Shown here: piece by piece, positions 1-7,110 of the stretch
Layout of the letters: every line of letters starts with the position of its first letter
Numbering within the stretch: position 1 is the first letter of the stretch
Source: Oscillospiraceae bacterium
GTDB lineage: Bacteria; Bacillota; Clostridia; Oscillospirales; Ruminococcaceae
Assembly (NCBI GenBank): GCA_004555865.1
Contig: SFJO01000014.1
Span: forward strand, 1-54,514
Length of the DNA: 54,514 nucleotides
Direction of reading: 5' to 3'
Made by a program: the position numbers and the translations under genes
The notes under the pieces: model-generated
What the model saw: only the letters and a program-made list of their open reading frames with translations
Databases searched by the model: none
Told to the model about the DNA's origin: nothing

Positions 1-2
1 TG

Positions 3-311
3 CGTCTGCTTCTGGTGGGGGATTCCACCAAAGAAGAGCGCGCCCATATGCTGAAAGAGCGTCGGGACGGCACGCTGGAGCTTTCCGACTATGATACGAT
101 TTTTCTCGGCTATCCCATCTGGTGGGACACCATGCCGCGCATCCTGAACACCTTTCTGGACATCTACGATCTAAGCGTCATTTCTCCGTCGCTCGCTGCC
201 CTCAAAGAGGCGGCCCCCGGTGCCGATGTGCGGGATGGCCTGCGGGCTTCCAGCCCTGAGGACAGCAGCATTGCCGCCTGGCTGAGCCAGAATGGCCTGA
301 CGGAATCCTGA
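3..311 (+). CDS. Flavodoxin-like protein, 5' partial, with apparent internal deletion
   Basis: The frame is open at the left edge, so the N-terminus with the FMN phosphate loop lies outside the window. What remains matches the core of short flavodoxins: a DYDTIFLGYPIWWDTMPRIL segment (strand plus the aromatic FMN loop), then LNTFLDIYDLS. In the neighbouring paralogue at 398-889 the equivalent YDFS is followed by GKTLVPFATSGGSG before the next helix. Here YDLS runs straight into ISPSLAALKEAAPG, so about 14 residues forming a core strand and the second FMN loop seem to be missing in frame. The protein may therefore not bind FMN well and could be decaying. The family carries electrons or reduces quinones. 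Family assignment is firm; functional status is uncertain. Confidence 0.7.
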   Translation, partial: RLLLVGDSTKEERAHMLKERRDGTLELSDYDTIFLGYPIWWDTMPRILNTFLDIYDLSVISPSLAALKEAAPGADVRDGLRASSPEDSSIAAWLSQNGLTES

Positions 312-394
312 TTTTCCCATACTCTGGGGCAGCCCGAATGCAAACTTCGCAATCCGGGTTTTCAAATTTTCCAATCATCTCAACAGGAGGGTTT

Positions 395-436
395 CTCATG
401 AGTAAAAAACTGGTTCTCATGAGTAAAAAACTGGTT
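395..436 (+). repeat. 21-bp tandem duplication at the start of a flavodoxin gene
   Basis: Two identical 21-base units, ctcatgagtaaaaaactggtt followed by the same again, occupy 395-415 and 416-436. Each contains an ATG in the same frame, so the flavodoxin gene has two candidate starts (398 and 419). The encoded protein begins with a repeated MSKKLV. The AGGAGG site at 385-390 is well spaced only for the first ATG. Confidence 0.9.
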
Positions 437-889
437 GCTTATTTTTCTGCCACCGGAACCACGCGTCAGGCCGCTGAATGGCTGGCCAGCGCCATTGGCG
501 CCGACCTTTTCGAGATTCGCCCGGCCCAGCCCTACACCAGCGCCGATTTGGACTGGACGAACAAGCGCAGCCGCAGCTCGCTGGAGATGAACAACCCGGC
601 CTGCCGCCCGGAGATTGCTGCGCAGTGCCCCAACATGGACCAGTACGATACCGTGTTCATCGGGTTCCCCATCTGGTGGTACGTTGCCCCCAGCATCATC
701 AACACATTTGTCGAACGCTACGACTTTTCCGGCAAAACCCTGGTTCCCTTTGCCACCTCCGGCGGCAGCGGCCTTGGCCGCACAGTGGCTGGGCTGAAAA
801 AGCTCTGTCCCGCGGCAAACTGGAACGAGGGCAAGCTGGTCAACGGTATGTCGGAGCAGGCCCTGCGCAGCTGGGCTACGGAACTGTGA
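398..889 (+). CDS. Flavodoxin family protein
   Basis: This is a 163-residue short-chain flavodoxin, a soluble FMN-binding electron carrier or oxidoreductase. After the duplicated MSKKLV start comes LVAYFSATGTTRQAA, whose T-G-T-T loop binds the FMN phosphate. Then follow DQYDTVFIGFPIWWYVAP (aromatic loop over the flavin) and VPFATSGGSGLGRT (second flavin loop). AGGAGG at 385-390 lies seven bases before ATG 398, which decides the start over ATG 419 and over an upstream in-frame ATG. The gene follows a damaged-looking paralogue and is 15 bases ahead of a carboxymuconolactone decarboxylase-like gene, so the three may be co-transcribed. The physiological partner cannot be told from sequence. Confidence 0.85.
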   Translation: MSKKLVLMSKKLVAYFSATGTTRQAAEWLASAIGADLFEIRPAQPYTSADLDWTNKRSRSSLEMNNPACRPEIAAQCPNMDQYDTVFIGFPIWWYVAPSIINTFVERYDFSGKTLVPFATSGGSGLGRTVAGLKKLCPAANWNEGKLVNGMSEQALRSWATEL

Positions 890-904
890 GAGGAGGCCCC
901 CTGT

Positions 905-1624
905 ATGAATCTGGAACAGATAAAGAAAACCGACCCGGAATTTGCGCAGTGCTTTGAGAATTTCGCCCTGGACGAAGTGGTAAATGAAGAGGGCCAGCAG
1001 CTGGAGCCTGCCACGCGGTATCTGGCCATTCTGGCAACGCTGATGGGCTGCGGCGGTGTGGATGCCTATCGCCAGATCCTGCCCGACACGCTGGACAGCG
1101 GCCTGACGCCGGTTGCCGTGAAGGAAGCAGTCTATCAGGCGGCGGATTACCTGGGCTACGGCCGGATGCTCCCCTTCCTGAACGTGACCAACGAGCTTCT
1201 GGAACAGCGCGGCATTGCTCTGCCGCTGGAAGGGCAGGCCACCACCACGCCGGAAACCCGACTGGAAAAGGGCGTCGAGGCCCAGGCCACCATCTTTGGC
1301 GCGCACATGCGGGAAGCCTGGAAGGCCGGCCCCGTCAACCGCTGGCTGGCGGACAACTGCTTCGGCGATTATTACACCCGCACCGGCCTGAACCTGGCCC
1401 AGCGCGAGATGATCACCTTCTGCTTTTTGTCGGCCCAGGGCGGCTGTGAACCGCAGCTGACGGCCCATGCCAAGGGCAACCTGAATCTGGGCAACGACAA
1501 GGCATTTCTCACCCGCGTGGTGCTGCAATGCCTGCCGTACCTGGGCTATCCCCGCAGCCTGAATGCCATTGCCTGCATCAACAAAGCGGCGGAGGGCGTT
1601 GTGCTGCTGGACGAAAAGAAATAA
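905..1624 (+). CDS. Carboxymuconolactone decarboxylase (CMD) family protein
   Basis: The 239-residue protein carries two CMD/AhpD-type helical domains in tandem, roughly residues 20-105 and 125-235. Each has the family pattern of an early LATLMGCGG- or FCFLSAQGGC-like helix and a later EAVYQAADYLGYGR- or LQCLPYLGYPR-like helix. I do not see a clean CxxC peroxidase motif, so alkylhydroperoxidase activity should not be assumed. Members near flavodoxins are often annotated as γ-carboxymuconolactone decarboxylase or quinone-linked redox proteins. The ATG is preceded by GAGAGGAGG overlapping the flavodoxin stop. A bidirectional terminator follows. Family firm; substrate unknown. Confidence 0.85.
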   Translation: MNLEQIKKTDPEFAQCFENFALDEVVNEEGQQLEPATRYLAILATLMGCGGVDAYRQILPDTLDSGLTPVAVKEAVYQAADYLGYGRMLPFLNVTNELLEQRGIALPLEGQATTTPETRLEKGVEAQATIFGAHMREAWKAGPVNRWLADNCFGDYYTRTGLNLAQREMITFCFLSAQGGCEPQLTAHAKGNLNLGNDKAFLTRVVLQCLPYLGYPRSLNAIACINKAAEGVVLLDEKK

Positions 1625-1647
1625 GCCATTCTGCAATGCAAAACAAA

Positions 1648-1700
1648 AACACCGCGGCACATCGGCCAGTTGAACCGGCTTTTGTACCGCGGTGTTGTTT
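1648..1700. terminator. Bidirectional terminator between CMD gene and cytidylate kinase-like gene
   Basis: AACACCGCGG (1648-1657) pairs perfectly with CCGCGGTGTT (1687-1696). A-rich sequence flanks the left arm and GTTTTA follows the right arm, so the hairpin can stop both convergent transcripts. Confidence 0.8.
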
Positions 1701-1710
1701 TAGGTCTGAT

Positions 1711-2325
1711 TTACTTTTCCAGCGCTGCCAGATAGTCCAGCACGGCCTGGGTCACAACCTTGATGTTCTGCCCGGAGGTATTCACCATCAGGTCGTAATT
1801 TTCCCGCGCGCCCCACTTGCGGTCGCTGTAAAACTCATAGTACTTAGCACGACCCTTATCAATGCTGGCCATGCGCTTCTTCATCTCCTGCTCGGTCAGG
1901 TGCTCATCTTCGGCCTTGCGCTTCATGCAGCGATCCAGCTTGCTGTCCACATCCGCATACACGAAGACGCGGAACGGCTTTTCATCCCGCAGAATGTAAT
2001 CGGCGCAGCGGCCAACGATGATGCAGTCCGACTTTGCCGCCATTTCCTGAAGCAGTTTGTGCTGCTCGGCATACACATTCAGGCTCTGCTGGAACATGGG
2101 GTTCGTCACCGGATAAAAGCTGTGCCCGATGTGAATGGGAAACGAGGTGATGGGCTTGCGCTCAATGATCTGCTGCACATACTCCTCCGAAAGGGCCGTG
2201 CGCTTGGCGATTTCGGCAATGATCTCCTGATCGTAATAGGCATAGCCCAGCTTTTCCGAAAGGCGGCGCCCCAGCTCACGCCCGCCGCTGCCAAACTCTC
2301 GTCCGATGGTAATGATTTTGCTCAT
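1711..2325 (-). CDS. Cytidylate kinase-like family protein
   Basis: The 204-residue P-loop kinase resembles the cytidylate kinase-like family common in gut Clostridia. It begins MSKIITIGREFGSGGRELG, the nucleotide-binding loop, and continues with a YYDQEIIAEIAK helix. A basic CMKRKAEDEHLTEQEMKKRM lid region follows, then a conserved YYEFYSDRKWG and DLMVNTS segment near the end. The family is predicted to phosphorylate a nucleotide or related small molecule; housekeeping Cmk is usually a separate gene, so the true substrate is open. It lies 95 bases downstream of the lysR gene in the same direction and converges on the CMD gene through a shared terminator. Confidence 0.85.
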   Translation of the reverse strand: MSKIITIGREFGSGGRELGRRLSEKLGYAYYDQEIIAEIAKRTALSEEYVQQIIERKPITSFPIHIGHSFYPVTNPMFQQSLNVYAEQHKLLQEMAAKSDCIIVGRCADYILRDEKPFRVFVYADVDSKLDRCMKRKAEDEHLTEQEMKKRMASIDKGRAKYYEFYSDRKWGARENYDLMVNTSGQNIKVVTQAVLDYLAALEK

Positions 2326-2420
2326 ATCTGTCGCTCCTTTCCGACGTTTCCGGTGTGGTTCTTCCCGCAGGCCGCGCCTGCCTGCGGCTGACCGCCGCTT
2401 TTTTAGAATGCTGCGGCCAT

Positions 2421-3395
2421 TTATTCCAACCGCTGCTCAAATTTCTGGTATTCGGCAAAGCGCTTGCCGATCAGATCCATCAGATAGCGCTTGTAGGGCG
2501 CCAGGGCACTTTCCTTGTGCCAGATCAGTGCCATGGTGCTGTTCTGCAGTCGGCCCTCAAAATCAATGGGATAGATGTGCAGGCGGTTTTCCTGCCGCTG
2601 CCGTTTGTTGTTTTTTAAGGTGGCTCCGCAAATCTGGTGCGGAATGATGCATCCGGCCATATCCGTCCGAGCCAGCGCATCCAGAACCTCCGTTCGGTTC
2701 GAGGCAAACACTGTGTGAAATTTCCGGCCCGTCTGTGCCGTATACTCATCCATCACACTGCGCAGCCGGCTGCCGACCGGATAGGTTACAATCGGGAACT
2801 GCGTCATCTGTTCCAGCGTGATGCCGTTTTGCTTGTAGAGGTCATCGACCTCCTGGGCCCGGCTGCCAACACAGACCTGCAACAATCGGTCCGAAAGGAT
2901 AAACAGATAGGTGTCTCTTAAAAGCACCGAGGCATTCAGCTGCGGGCGGGGGTTGTACTGGGTCACAACGGCCATATCCAGAATACCCCGCTCCACCTGA
3001 TTTTGCAAGAGATTCGAGTAATCATACGCGACCTCCAGCTCCACATGGGGATATTCCTTCTTAAAAGGCGGCACAATGCGGGGAACGATTTCCGTATAGC
3101 GGGCTGAGGGAACCCCCAGCGTCACGTGCCCCTTGGCCTCCGGCCCGCTGCCGTCCAGCTCGGCCGCAATGCCCTCTTCCAGGGCGCGGATCTTCTTCAA
3201 TGTTTCCAGCAGCGCCTGCCCCTCCGCCGTGAGGGCAAAACGCGGGCGATGCTCCACCAGCTTTACGCCGTATTCCTCTTCCAGGCTGCGCACATGGGCG
3301 CTGACGCACTGGTAAGAGACAAACAGCTGCTGCGCCGCATCGAAAAAACTTCCGGCCTCGGCCACTGTAAGAAAGGTGATAAAGCGCTGATTCAT
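2421..3395 (-). CDS. LysR family transcriptional regulator
   Basis: A 324-residue LysR-type regulator. The N-terminal winged helix-turn-helix spans about residues 1-62 (FLTVAEAGSFFDAAQQLFVS, then SLEEEYGVKLVEHRPR). It is followed by a linker helix and a two-lobed substrate domain (HVTLGVPSARYTEIVPRIVP at its start). AAAGGAGAA sits just before the ATG and a TTGACA-N17-CATGAT promoter lies upstream. It is divergent from ilvD, the usual layout when a LysR protein controls its neighbour. A perfect AT-rich dyad lies in the shared spacer. Regulation of ilvD is inference; the effector is unknown. Confidence 0.9.
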   Translation of the reverse strand: MNQRFITFLTVAEAGSFFDAAQQLFVSYQCVSAHVRSLEEEYGVKLVEHRPRFALTAEGQALLETLKKIRALEEGIAAELDGSGPEAKGHVTLGVPSARYTEIVPRIVPPFKKEYPHVELEVAYDYSNLLQNQVERGILDMAVVTQYNPRPQLNASVLLRDTYLFILSDRLLQVCVGSRAQEVDDLYKQNGITLEQMTQFPIVTYPVGSRLRSVMDEYTAQTGRKFHTVFASNRTEVLDALARTDMAGCIIPHQICGATLKNNKRQRQENRLHIYPIDFEGRLQNSTMALIWHKESALAPYKRYLMDLIGKRFAEYQKFEQRLE

Positions 3396-3418
3396 TTCGC
3401 TTCTCCTTTCTTTTCTTT

Positions 3419-3447
3419 ATCATGCCGCTTTTTGCACAAAATGTCAA
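3419..3447 (-). promoter_or_regulatory. Promoter of the lysR gene
   Basis: On the minus strand TTGACA (3447-3442) and CATGAT (3424-3419) are separated by exactly 17 bases, ending about 25 bases before the lysR ATG. This is a near-consensus housekeeping sigma promoter. Confidence 0.7.
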
Positions 3448-3583
3448 GGAAGCCGCACCGTGTTTTCAACAGTTCAGACAAGAACGCCCCCACAATCCAT
3501 CGTTCTCCTTCTCTTTAAAACGTGTTTTTTGTCAAGGTTCTGTCCTTTCTTTTTTCTTGGGATACCCCTGCGCGCTTTTTTTC

Positions 3584-3607
3584 AAATTCAAAAAATCTTT
3601 TGAATTT
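3584..3607. promoter_or_regulatory. Perfect AT-rich dyad, candidate regulator operator upstream of ilvD
   Basis: AAATTCAAAA (3584-3593) and TTTTGAATTT (3598-3607) are perfect inverted repeats around a 4-base centre. The centre is about 65 bases upstream of the predicted ilvD transcription start, where LysR-type activators usually bind. It has no T-tract or GC stem, so it is not terminator-like. Binding by the neighbouring LysR protein is inferred. Confidence 0.5.
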
Positions 3608-3625
3608 CATCCAAAAACTTTTCGA

Positions 3626-3654
3626 TTGTGTTTTCCGTCTTTCTGCCTTACAAT
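3626..3654 (+). promoter_or_regulatory. Promoter of ilvD
   Basis: TTGTGT (3626-3631) and TACAAT (3649-3654) are spaced 17 bases apart, giving a start near 3661 and an untranslated leader of about 120 bases. The rest of the 3396-3782 gap holds the lysR promoter and the dyad; I see no gene in it. Confidence 0.6.
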
Positions 3655-3782
3655 GACAGCAAATAAAGCGTTCCGGGGTTGCCCGCACCGGGCAAATTTT
3701 GTTCGATTCCGGGCGATTTCGGCGCGCTGCGTTCCCGTTTCGATGGAAGAAGCACCAGCCCATAAGCAAAGGAGTGTTCCAT

Positions 3783-5492
3783 ATGTCCGACCAAAACAAT
3801 GTGCAGGATTCCATGCATTACAAAGATTGTCGCAGCGGAATGCTGACCAACGGCATTGAGCGTGCCGCCCACCGTGCCCTGCTGTACAGCACCGGCCTGG
3901 AGGAGCGGGACCTGCACAAGCCGCTCATTGCCATCGTAAACTCGTTTACGGAAATGGTGCCCGGGCACTTCCACCTGCGGGAGCTGGCCCAGTGCGTGGC
4001 GCAGGGCGTATGGGAGGCCGGCGGCGTACCGCGGGAATTCTCCACCATTGCCATTTGCGATGGCATCTGCCAGGGGCACAAGGGCATGAGCTATCCCCTG
4101 CCCAGCCGGGAACTGATCGCCGACTCGGTGGAATACATGATCGAAGCCCATCGGTTTGACGCCATGGTGATGCTGCCCGGCTGTGATAAGATCGTTCCCG
4201 GTATGCTGATGGGTGCCATGCGGTGCAACATTCCCGCCATTGTGGTGCCCGGCGGCCCGATGCTGCCCGGCTCCTGCAAGGATCACCCGGTGATGACCCT
4301 TACGGATATGCGGGAACTGATCGGCCAGACCCAGACCGGCAAAATGACCGTGGAAGAACTGATGGCCGCTGAACAGACCGCCCTGCCCGGCGTTGGCACC
4401 TGCAGTATGCTGGGCACCGCCAACACCATGAGCTGCCTGGCGGAAGTTCTGGGCATGAGCCTGCCCGGCTGCGGCCTCGCCCATGCGGTCAGCGCCAAAA
4501 AGCGCCGCATCGCCAAGCAGAGCGGCTATCGGGTGGTGAAAATGCTGAAAGAGGGCCTGACTCCCCGCAAGATCATGACCCGCGATGCCCTGCGCAACGC
4601 CATCACCGTGAGCATGGCCATGGGCGCTTCCACCAACAGCACCCTGCATCTGCCCGCCATTGCCCACGAGGCCGGCATTGACCTTTCGCTGAAAGATTTC
4701 GATGAGCTGAGCCGCAAGGTGCCCTATCTGTGCAACATCAAGCCCAGCGGCAGCCATCCCCTCTCGGATCTGGAAGCCGTAGGCGGCGTACCCGCCGTGA
4801 TGAAAATGGTGGAGCCGCTGCTGGAAGGCAGCGCTCTGACCTGCACCGGCAAAACCGTGGCCGAAAACCTGAAGGATGTCGCCGTTCAGGAAAACGATGT
4901 GATCTTCTCGCTGGCCCATCCCAAGAAGCCTGAGGGCGGTCTGGCCGTACTGCACGGCAGCCTGGCACCGGCCGGTGCCGTGGTCAAGCAGGCCGGCGTA
5001 AAGCCCAGTATGCACCGCTTTGAGGGCAAGGCCAAGGTATTCACCAGCATGGAGGATGCCTGCGAGGCAGTCTCTGACGGGCAGATCACCCCGGGCACGG
5101 TCATCGTCATCCGGTACGAAGGCCCCAAGGGCGGCCCTGGTATGCGGGAAATGCACATGGTTACCAGCCTGATCGTGGGCCGCGGCATGGATGAAATGTG
5201 CGCGCTGGTCACGGATGGCCGCTTCTCCGGTTCCACCCGCGGCCCGGCCATTGGCCATGTCAGCCCGGAAGCTGCCGCCGGCGGTCCCATTGCCATTGTG
5301 CAGGACGGCGACCCCATCCTCATCGACATTTCCAACCGTCGGCTGGATCTTCTGATCCCGCAGGAAGAAATTGATCGTCGGCTCACCCAGTGGAAGCCGC
5401 TGCGCAAGCCCCGTACCCCTGCGCTGGATCGGTACTCCGCTCTGGTAAGCAGTGCCGATCAGGGCGCCATTCTCCGCGCACCGCAGGAATAA
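3783..5492 (+). CDS. ilvD: Dihydroxy-acid dehydratase
   Basis: IlvD converts 2,3-dihydroxy-isovalerate and -methylvalerate to the 2-keto acids in valine, leucine and isoleucine synthesis. The 569-residue protein is full length for the family. Visible motifs are NSFTEMVPGH, ICDGICQGHKGM, MLPGCDKIVPGM and LPGVGTCSMLGTANTM, which supply the iron-sulfur cysteines. Late motifs are GRFSGSTRGPAIGHVSPEA and GDPILIDI. The ATG at 3783 is chosen because AAAGGAG lies just before it and the family N-terminus starts close after. It stands alone, divergent from a LysR regulator, and a strong terminator follows. The oxygen-sensitive cluster fits an anaerobe. Confidence 0.97.
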   Translation: MSDQNNVQDSMHYKDCRSGMLTNGIERAAHRALLYSTGLEERDLHKPLIAIVNSFTEMVPGHFHLRELAQCVAQGVWEAGGVPREFSTIAICDGICQGHKGMSYPLPSRELIADSVEYMIEAHRFDAMVMLPGCDKIVPGMLMGAMRCNIPAIVVPGGPMLPGSCKDHPVMTLTDMRELIGQTQTGKMTVEELMAAEQTALPGVGTCSMLGTANTMSCLAEVLGMSLPGCGLAHAVSAKKRRIAKQSGYRVVKMLKEGLTPRKIMTRDALRNAITVSMAMGASTNSTLHLPAIAHEAGIDLSLKDFDELSRKVPYLCNIKPSGSHPLSDLEAVGGVPAVMKMVEPLLEGSALTCTGKTVAENLKDVAVQENDVIFSLAHPKKPEGGLAVLHGSLAPAGAVVKQAGVKPSMHRFEGKAKVFTSMEDACEAVSDGQITPGTVIVIRYEGPKGGPGMREMHMVTSLIVGRGMDEMCALVTDGRFSGSTRGPAIGHVSPEAAAGGPIAIVQDGDPILIDISNRRLDLLIPQEEIDRRLTQWKPLRKPRTPALDRYSALVSSADQGAILRAPQE

Positions 5493-5511
5493 ACTTCTAT
5501 CCTTCTCTTAG

Positions 5512-5559
5512 AAAAAGTGCCCGAAATACGGTCCGCACAGCCGTATTCCGGGCATTTTT
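5512..5559. terminator. Bidirectional terminator after ilvD
   Basis: AAAAAGTGCCCG-AATACGG (from 5512) pairs with CCGTATT-CGGGCATTTTT (to 5559), with one mismatch and one wobble. It serves ilvD from the left and the convergent acyltransferase from the right. Confidence 0.85.
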
Positions 5560-5570
5560 GCTATCCTCTT

Positions 5571-6587
5571 TCAAATACGCCGCAGCAGCCAGGCAAACCC
5601 TTCGTGCACCGGCCATGCCACGGTACGAAGCAGAACGGCCAGAACACAGCACAGCGGTGCATACAGCGCAAAGCCAACCACCGGGCCGATGGCAAACCGT
5701 GCCATCACCCGCAGCCAAACCAGGGTTAAAAACACGTGATGCGTCAAAAAGATCCCATAGCTTTCCCCCGCCAGCCAGTGCAGCCCTGTGCCAACCCCGG
5801 CCGGAAGCCGCTGCCCCAGCCAAAGAAGCCCGCAGAACAGCAGCACCGAGGTCACCGGTCCCAGCCAAGGGGCCACACTGCCCTTCCACAGCAGCAGTGC
5901 CAGGGCCCAGATGCTCAGGTCTGCACCCAGCCAGCCCCAGGTCTGCACCGTCTTGTTGTTCCACCCCCGGGCAAGGGCCATGCCCGCGCAGAACACCGGC
6001 AGGCTGCCCAGCACCGTGTGGCGGGCATTCCAGCCCACCGGGCAGGCCAGCGGCCAGAAGGCCCACAAGCAGACACACACCGCCGTCAGCAGCCTGCGCC
6101 CCCATGAGCGGCGCATCAGCCAGGCAAGCAGCGAGAACACCCCATACAGCAGAATCAGGCAGCCCAGGAACCACTCGCCGATTTTATAAAAGGTAGGGGT
6201 CCACTGGGAGAGGTAGCCGTCCAGCCCTAAAATTGAAAAGAGCAGCCGCCATCCGGGAATTTCCCGGTTGTTTCCATGCAGGATCTCCCCGTAGAAAAAC
6301 AGTGCAAAGAACCCCGTCCAGAACATGGGGTAGATGGCCAGCGCCCGCTTTTTTGCATAGGCTGAAGGGTTTCCGCCCTCGCCCCACCCAAGCCACAGAG
6401 AAAATCCGGACGTGAGGAAGAACAGGTCACAGGCAATCTCGATCCACCGGGCAAACTGCGGCGCCGCGGCAAAGGAAGGGGAAGAAAAGCCCGCTGTCAG
6501 CCGCTCCACCCCGAAGTGATACAGCAGAATCAGCAGTGCCGAAAGGCATTTGCACAAATCCAGCCCCTTGATGATTTCTCGTTTCAT
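5571..6587 (-). CDS. Membrane acyltransferase (acyltransferase 3 family)
   Basis: A 338-residue multi-pass membrane protein of the acyltransferase-3 family, whose members O-acylate sugars of cell-wall or surface polymers. The start MKREIIKGLDLCKCLSALLI carries the typical first helix with a KGLDLCKCLSALLILLYHFG signature. The His after the first helix (YHFG) is the usual catalytic His candidate. About ten hydrophobic segments follow, ending with a PVHEGFAWLLRRI tail. ATG 6587 is preferred to an upstream in-frame ATG because the family begins here and AAAGGGG lies upstream. A GTGACA-N17-TAGGAT promoter is visible. The acceptor is unknown. Confidence 0.85.
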   Translation of the reverse strand: MKREIIKGLDLCKCLSALLILLYHFGVERLTAGFSSPSFAAAPQFARWIEIACDLFFLTSGFSLWLGWGEGGNPSAYAKKRALAIYPMFWTGFFALFFYGEILHGNNREIPGWRLLFSILGLDGYLSQWTPTFYKIGEWFLGCLILLYGVFSLLAWLMRRSWGRRLLTAVCVCLWAFWPLACPVGWNARHTVLGSLPVFCAGMALARGWNNKTVQTWGWLGADLSIWALALLLWKGSVAPWLGPVTSVLLFCGLLWLGQRLPAGVGTGLHWLAGESYGIFLTHHVFLTLVWLRVMARFAIGPVVGFALYAPLCCVLAVLLRTVAWPVHEGFAWLLRRI

Positions 6588-6639
6588 CGCTGTTGGCAGC
6601 CCCTTTCCTACGCCTTCCCGGCAAAATCTGTTCTTTTCT

Positions 6640-6668
6640 ATCCTACCAAATCTACCCGCAATTGTCAC
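6640..6668 (-). promoter_or_regulatory. Promoter of the acyltransferase gene
   Basis: GTGACA (6668-6663) and TAGGAT (6645-6640) on the minus strand have a 17-base spacer and lie about 55 bases before the ATG at 6587. Confidence 0.5.
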
Positions 6669-6783
6669 GGGGATTTGCGCGAACTGCCTGTAATTTTTTT
6701 GCCGGTCGTTTTCTGCGGCGCTCCACCTGTTTATCATTTTCGCATTTTAAATGCAAAATCGCTGCAAAAAGGCGAAGATTTCG

Positions 6784-6812
6784 TTGACAAGTTCCCGTTA
6801 TTTCATTAAAAT
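6784..6812 (+). promoter_or_regulatory. Promoter of the mgtE transcription unit
   Basis: TTGACA (6784-6789) and TAAAAT (6807-6812) are separated by 17 bases. Predicted start is near 6820, leaving a leader of almost 290 bases before mgtE that carries small ORFs. Confidence 0.7.
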
Positions 6813-6868
6813 AACCAGTGCGGGAATGGTAATTTTCATTCTTCCCGAAGGAAATGGAGGTGTGCTTT

Positions 6869-6976
6869 ATGGACGATCACAGTCGAAGTCGCAGCGATGG
6901 GCAGGCAAACGCCCCGGATGGATTATGCGGCGCGGCGGGTCCAAAAGCACCCGGCGTTTTCTGCATTGTGTTCTGA
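6869..6976 (+). CDS. Possible 35-residue leader ORF upstream of mgtE
   Basis: ATG 6869 is preceded by GGAGG at 6856-6860 with good spacing and is about 50 bases after the predicted transcription start, so a ribosome would very probably initiate here. The frame gives MDDHSRSRSDGQANAPDG and closes after 35 codons. It has no recognisable domain. It may be a regulatory leader peptide for the magnesium transporter. Alternatively it may be the original N-terminus of the small membrane protein at 6925-7110, separated from it by a frameshift, since the two frames overlap. Initiation is well supported; function is not known. Confidence 0.4.
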   Translation: MDDHSRSRSDGQANAPDGLCGAAGPKAPGVFCIVF

Positions 6977-7110
6977 GTTTGCTGGTTCTGCTCATCGCAC
7001 CGATGTATCTGTGGTCGGCAATTTGCCGGTTGTGGAACAGGGGTGCTTTTTTTGCGCCCTTTTTCCGAACATACCCTGATGGTTCAGGGAAAGCGAGGTG
7101 CGAATTATGA
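6925..7110 (+). CDS. Possible small membrane protein translationally coupled to mgtE
   Basis: A 61-codon ORF in another frame than the 35-residue leader ORF. It encodes a basic N-terminus (MRRGGSKSTRRF), then one hydrophobic helix, VLSLLVLLIAPMYLWSAI, then an aromatic, polar tail. Its TGA overlaps the mgtE ATG as ATGA, the usual sign of translational coupling, which argues that it is translated. Its own start lacks a strong ribosome site, whereas the overlapping frame at 6869 has an excellent one. That suggests either frameshifting or a recent frameshift mutation. Not recognised; the membrane segment and coupling are the visible evidence. Confidence 0.4.
   Translation: MRRGGSKSTRRFLHCVLSLLVLLIAPMYLWSAICRLWNRGAFFAPFFRTYPDGSGKARCEL

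Noticed and set aside
2360..2400. Hairpin CCGCAGGC/GCCTGCGG between lysR and the cytidylate kinase-like gene
   Set aside because: GC stem without a T-tract on the minus strand, so termination is not supported.
3648..5258. A 536-codon open frame opposite ilvD
   Set aside because: Antisense shadow; His/Ala/Gly-rich without motifs.
7039..7066. Attenuator-like hairpin AGGG-TGC/GCGCCCT plus T-tract before mgtE
   Set aside because: The stem is short and imperfect and sits inside a frame that may be translated; too weak to list as a terminator.
6820..7106. M-box magnesium riboswitch before mgtE
   Set aside because: The leader lacks the conserved M-box blocks that I could look for by eye; the long leader is better explained by small ORFs.
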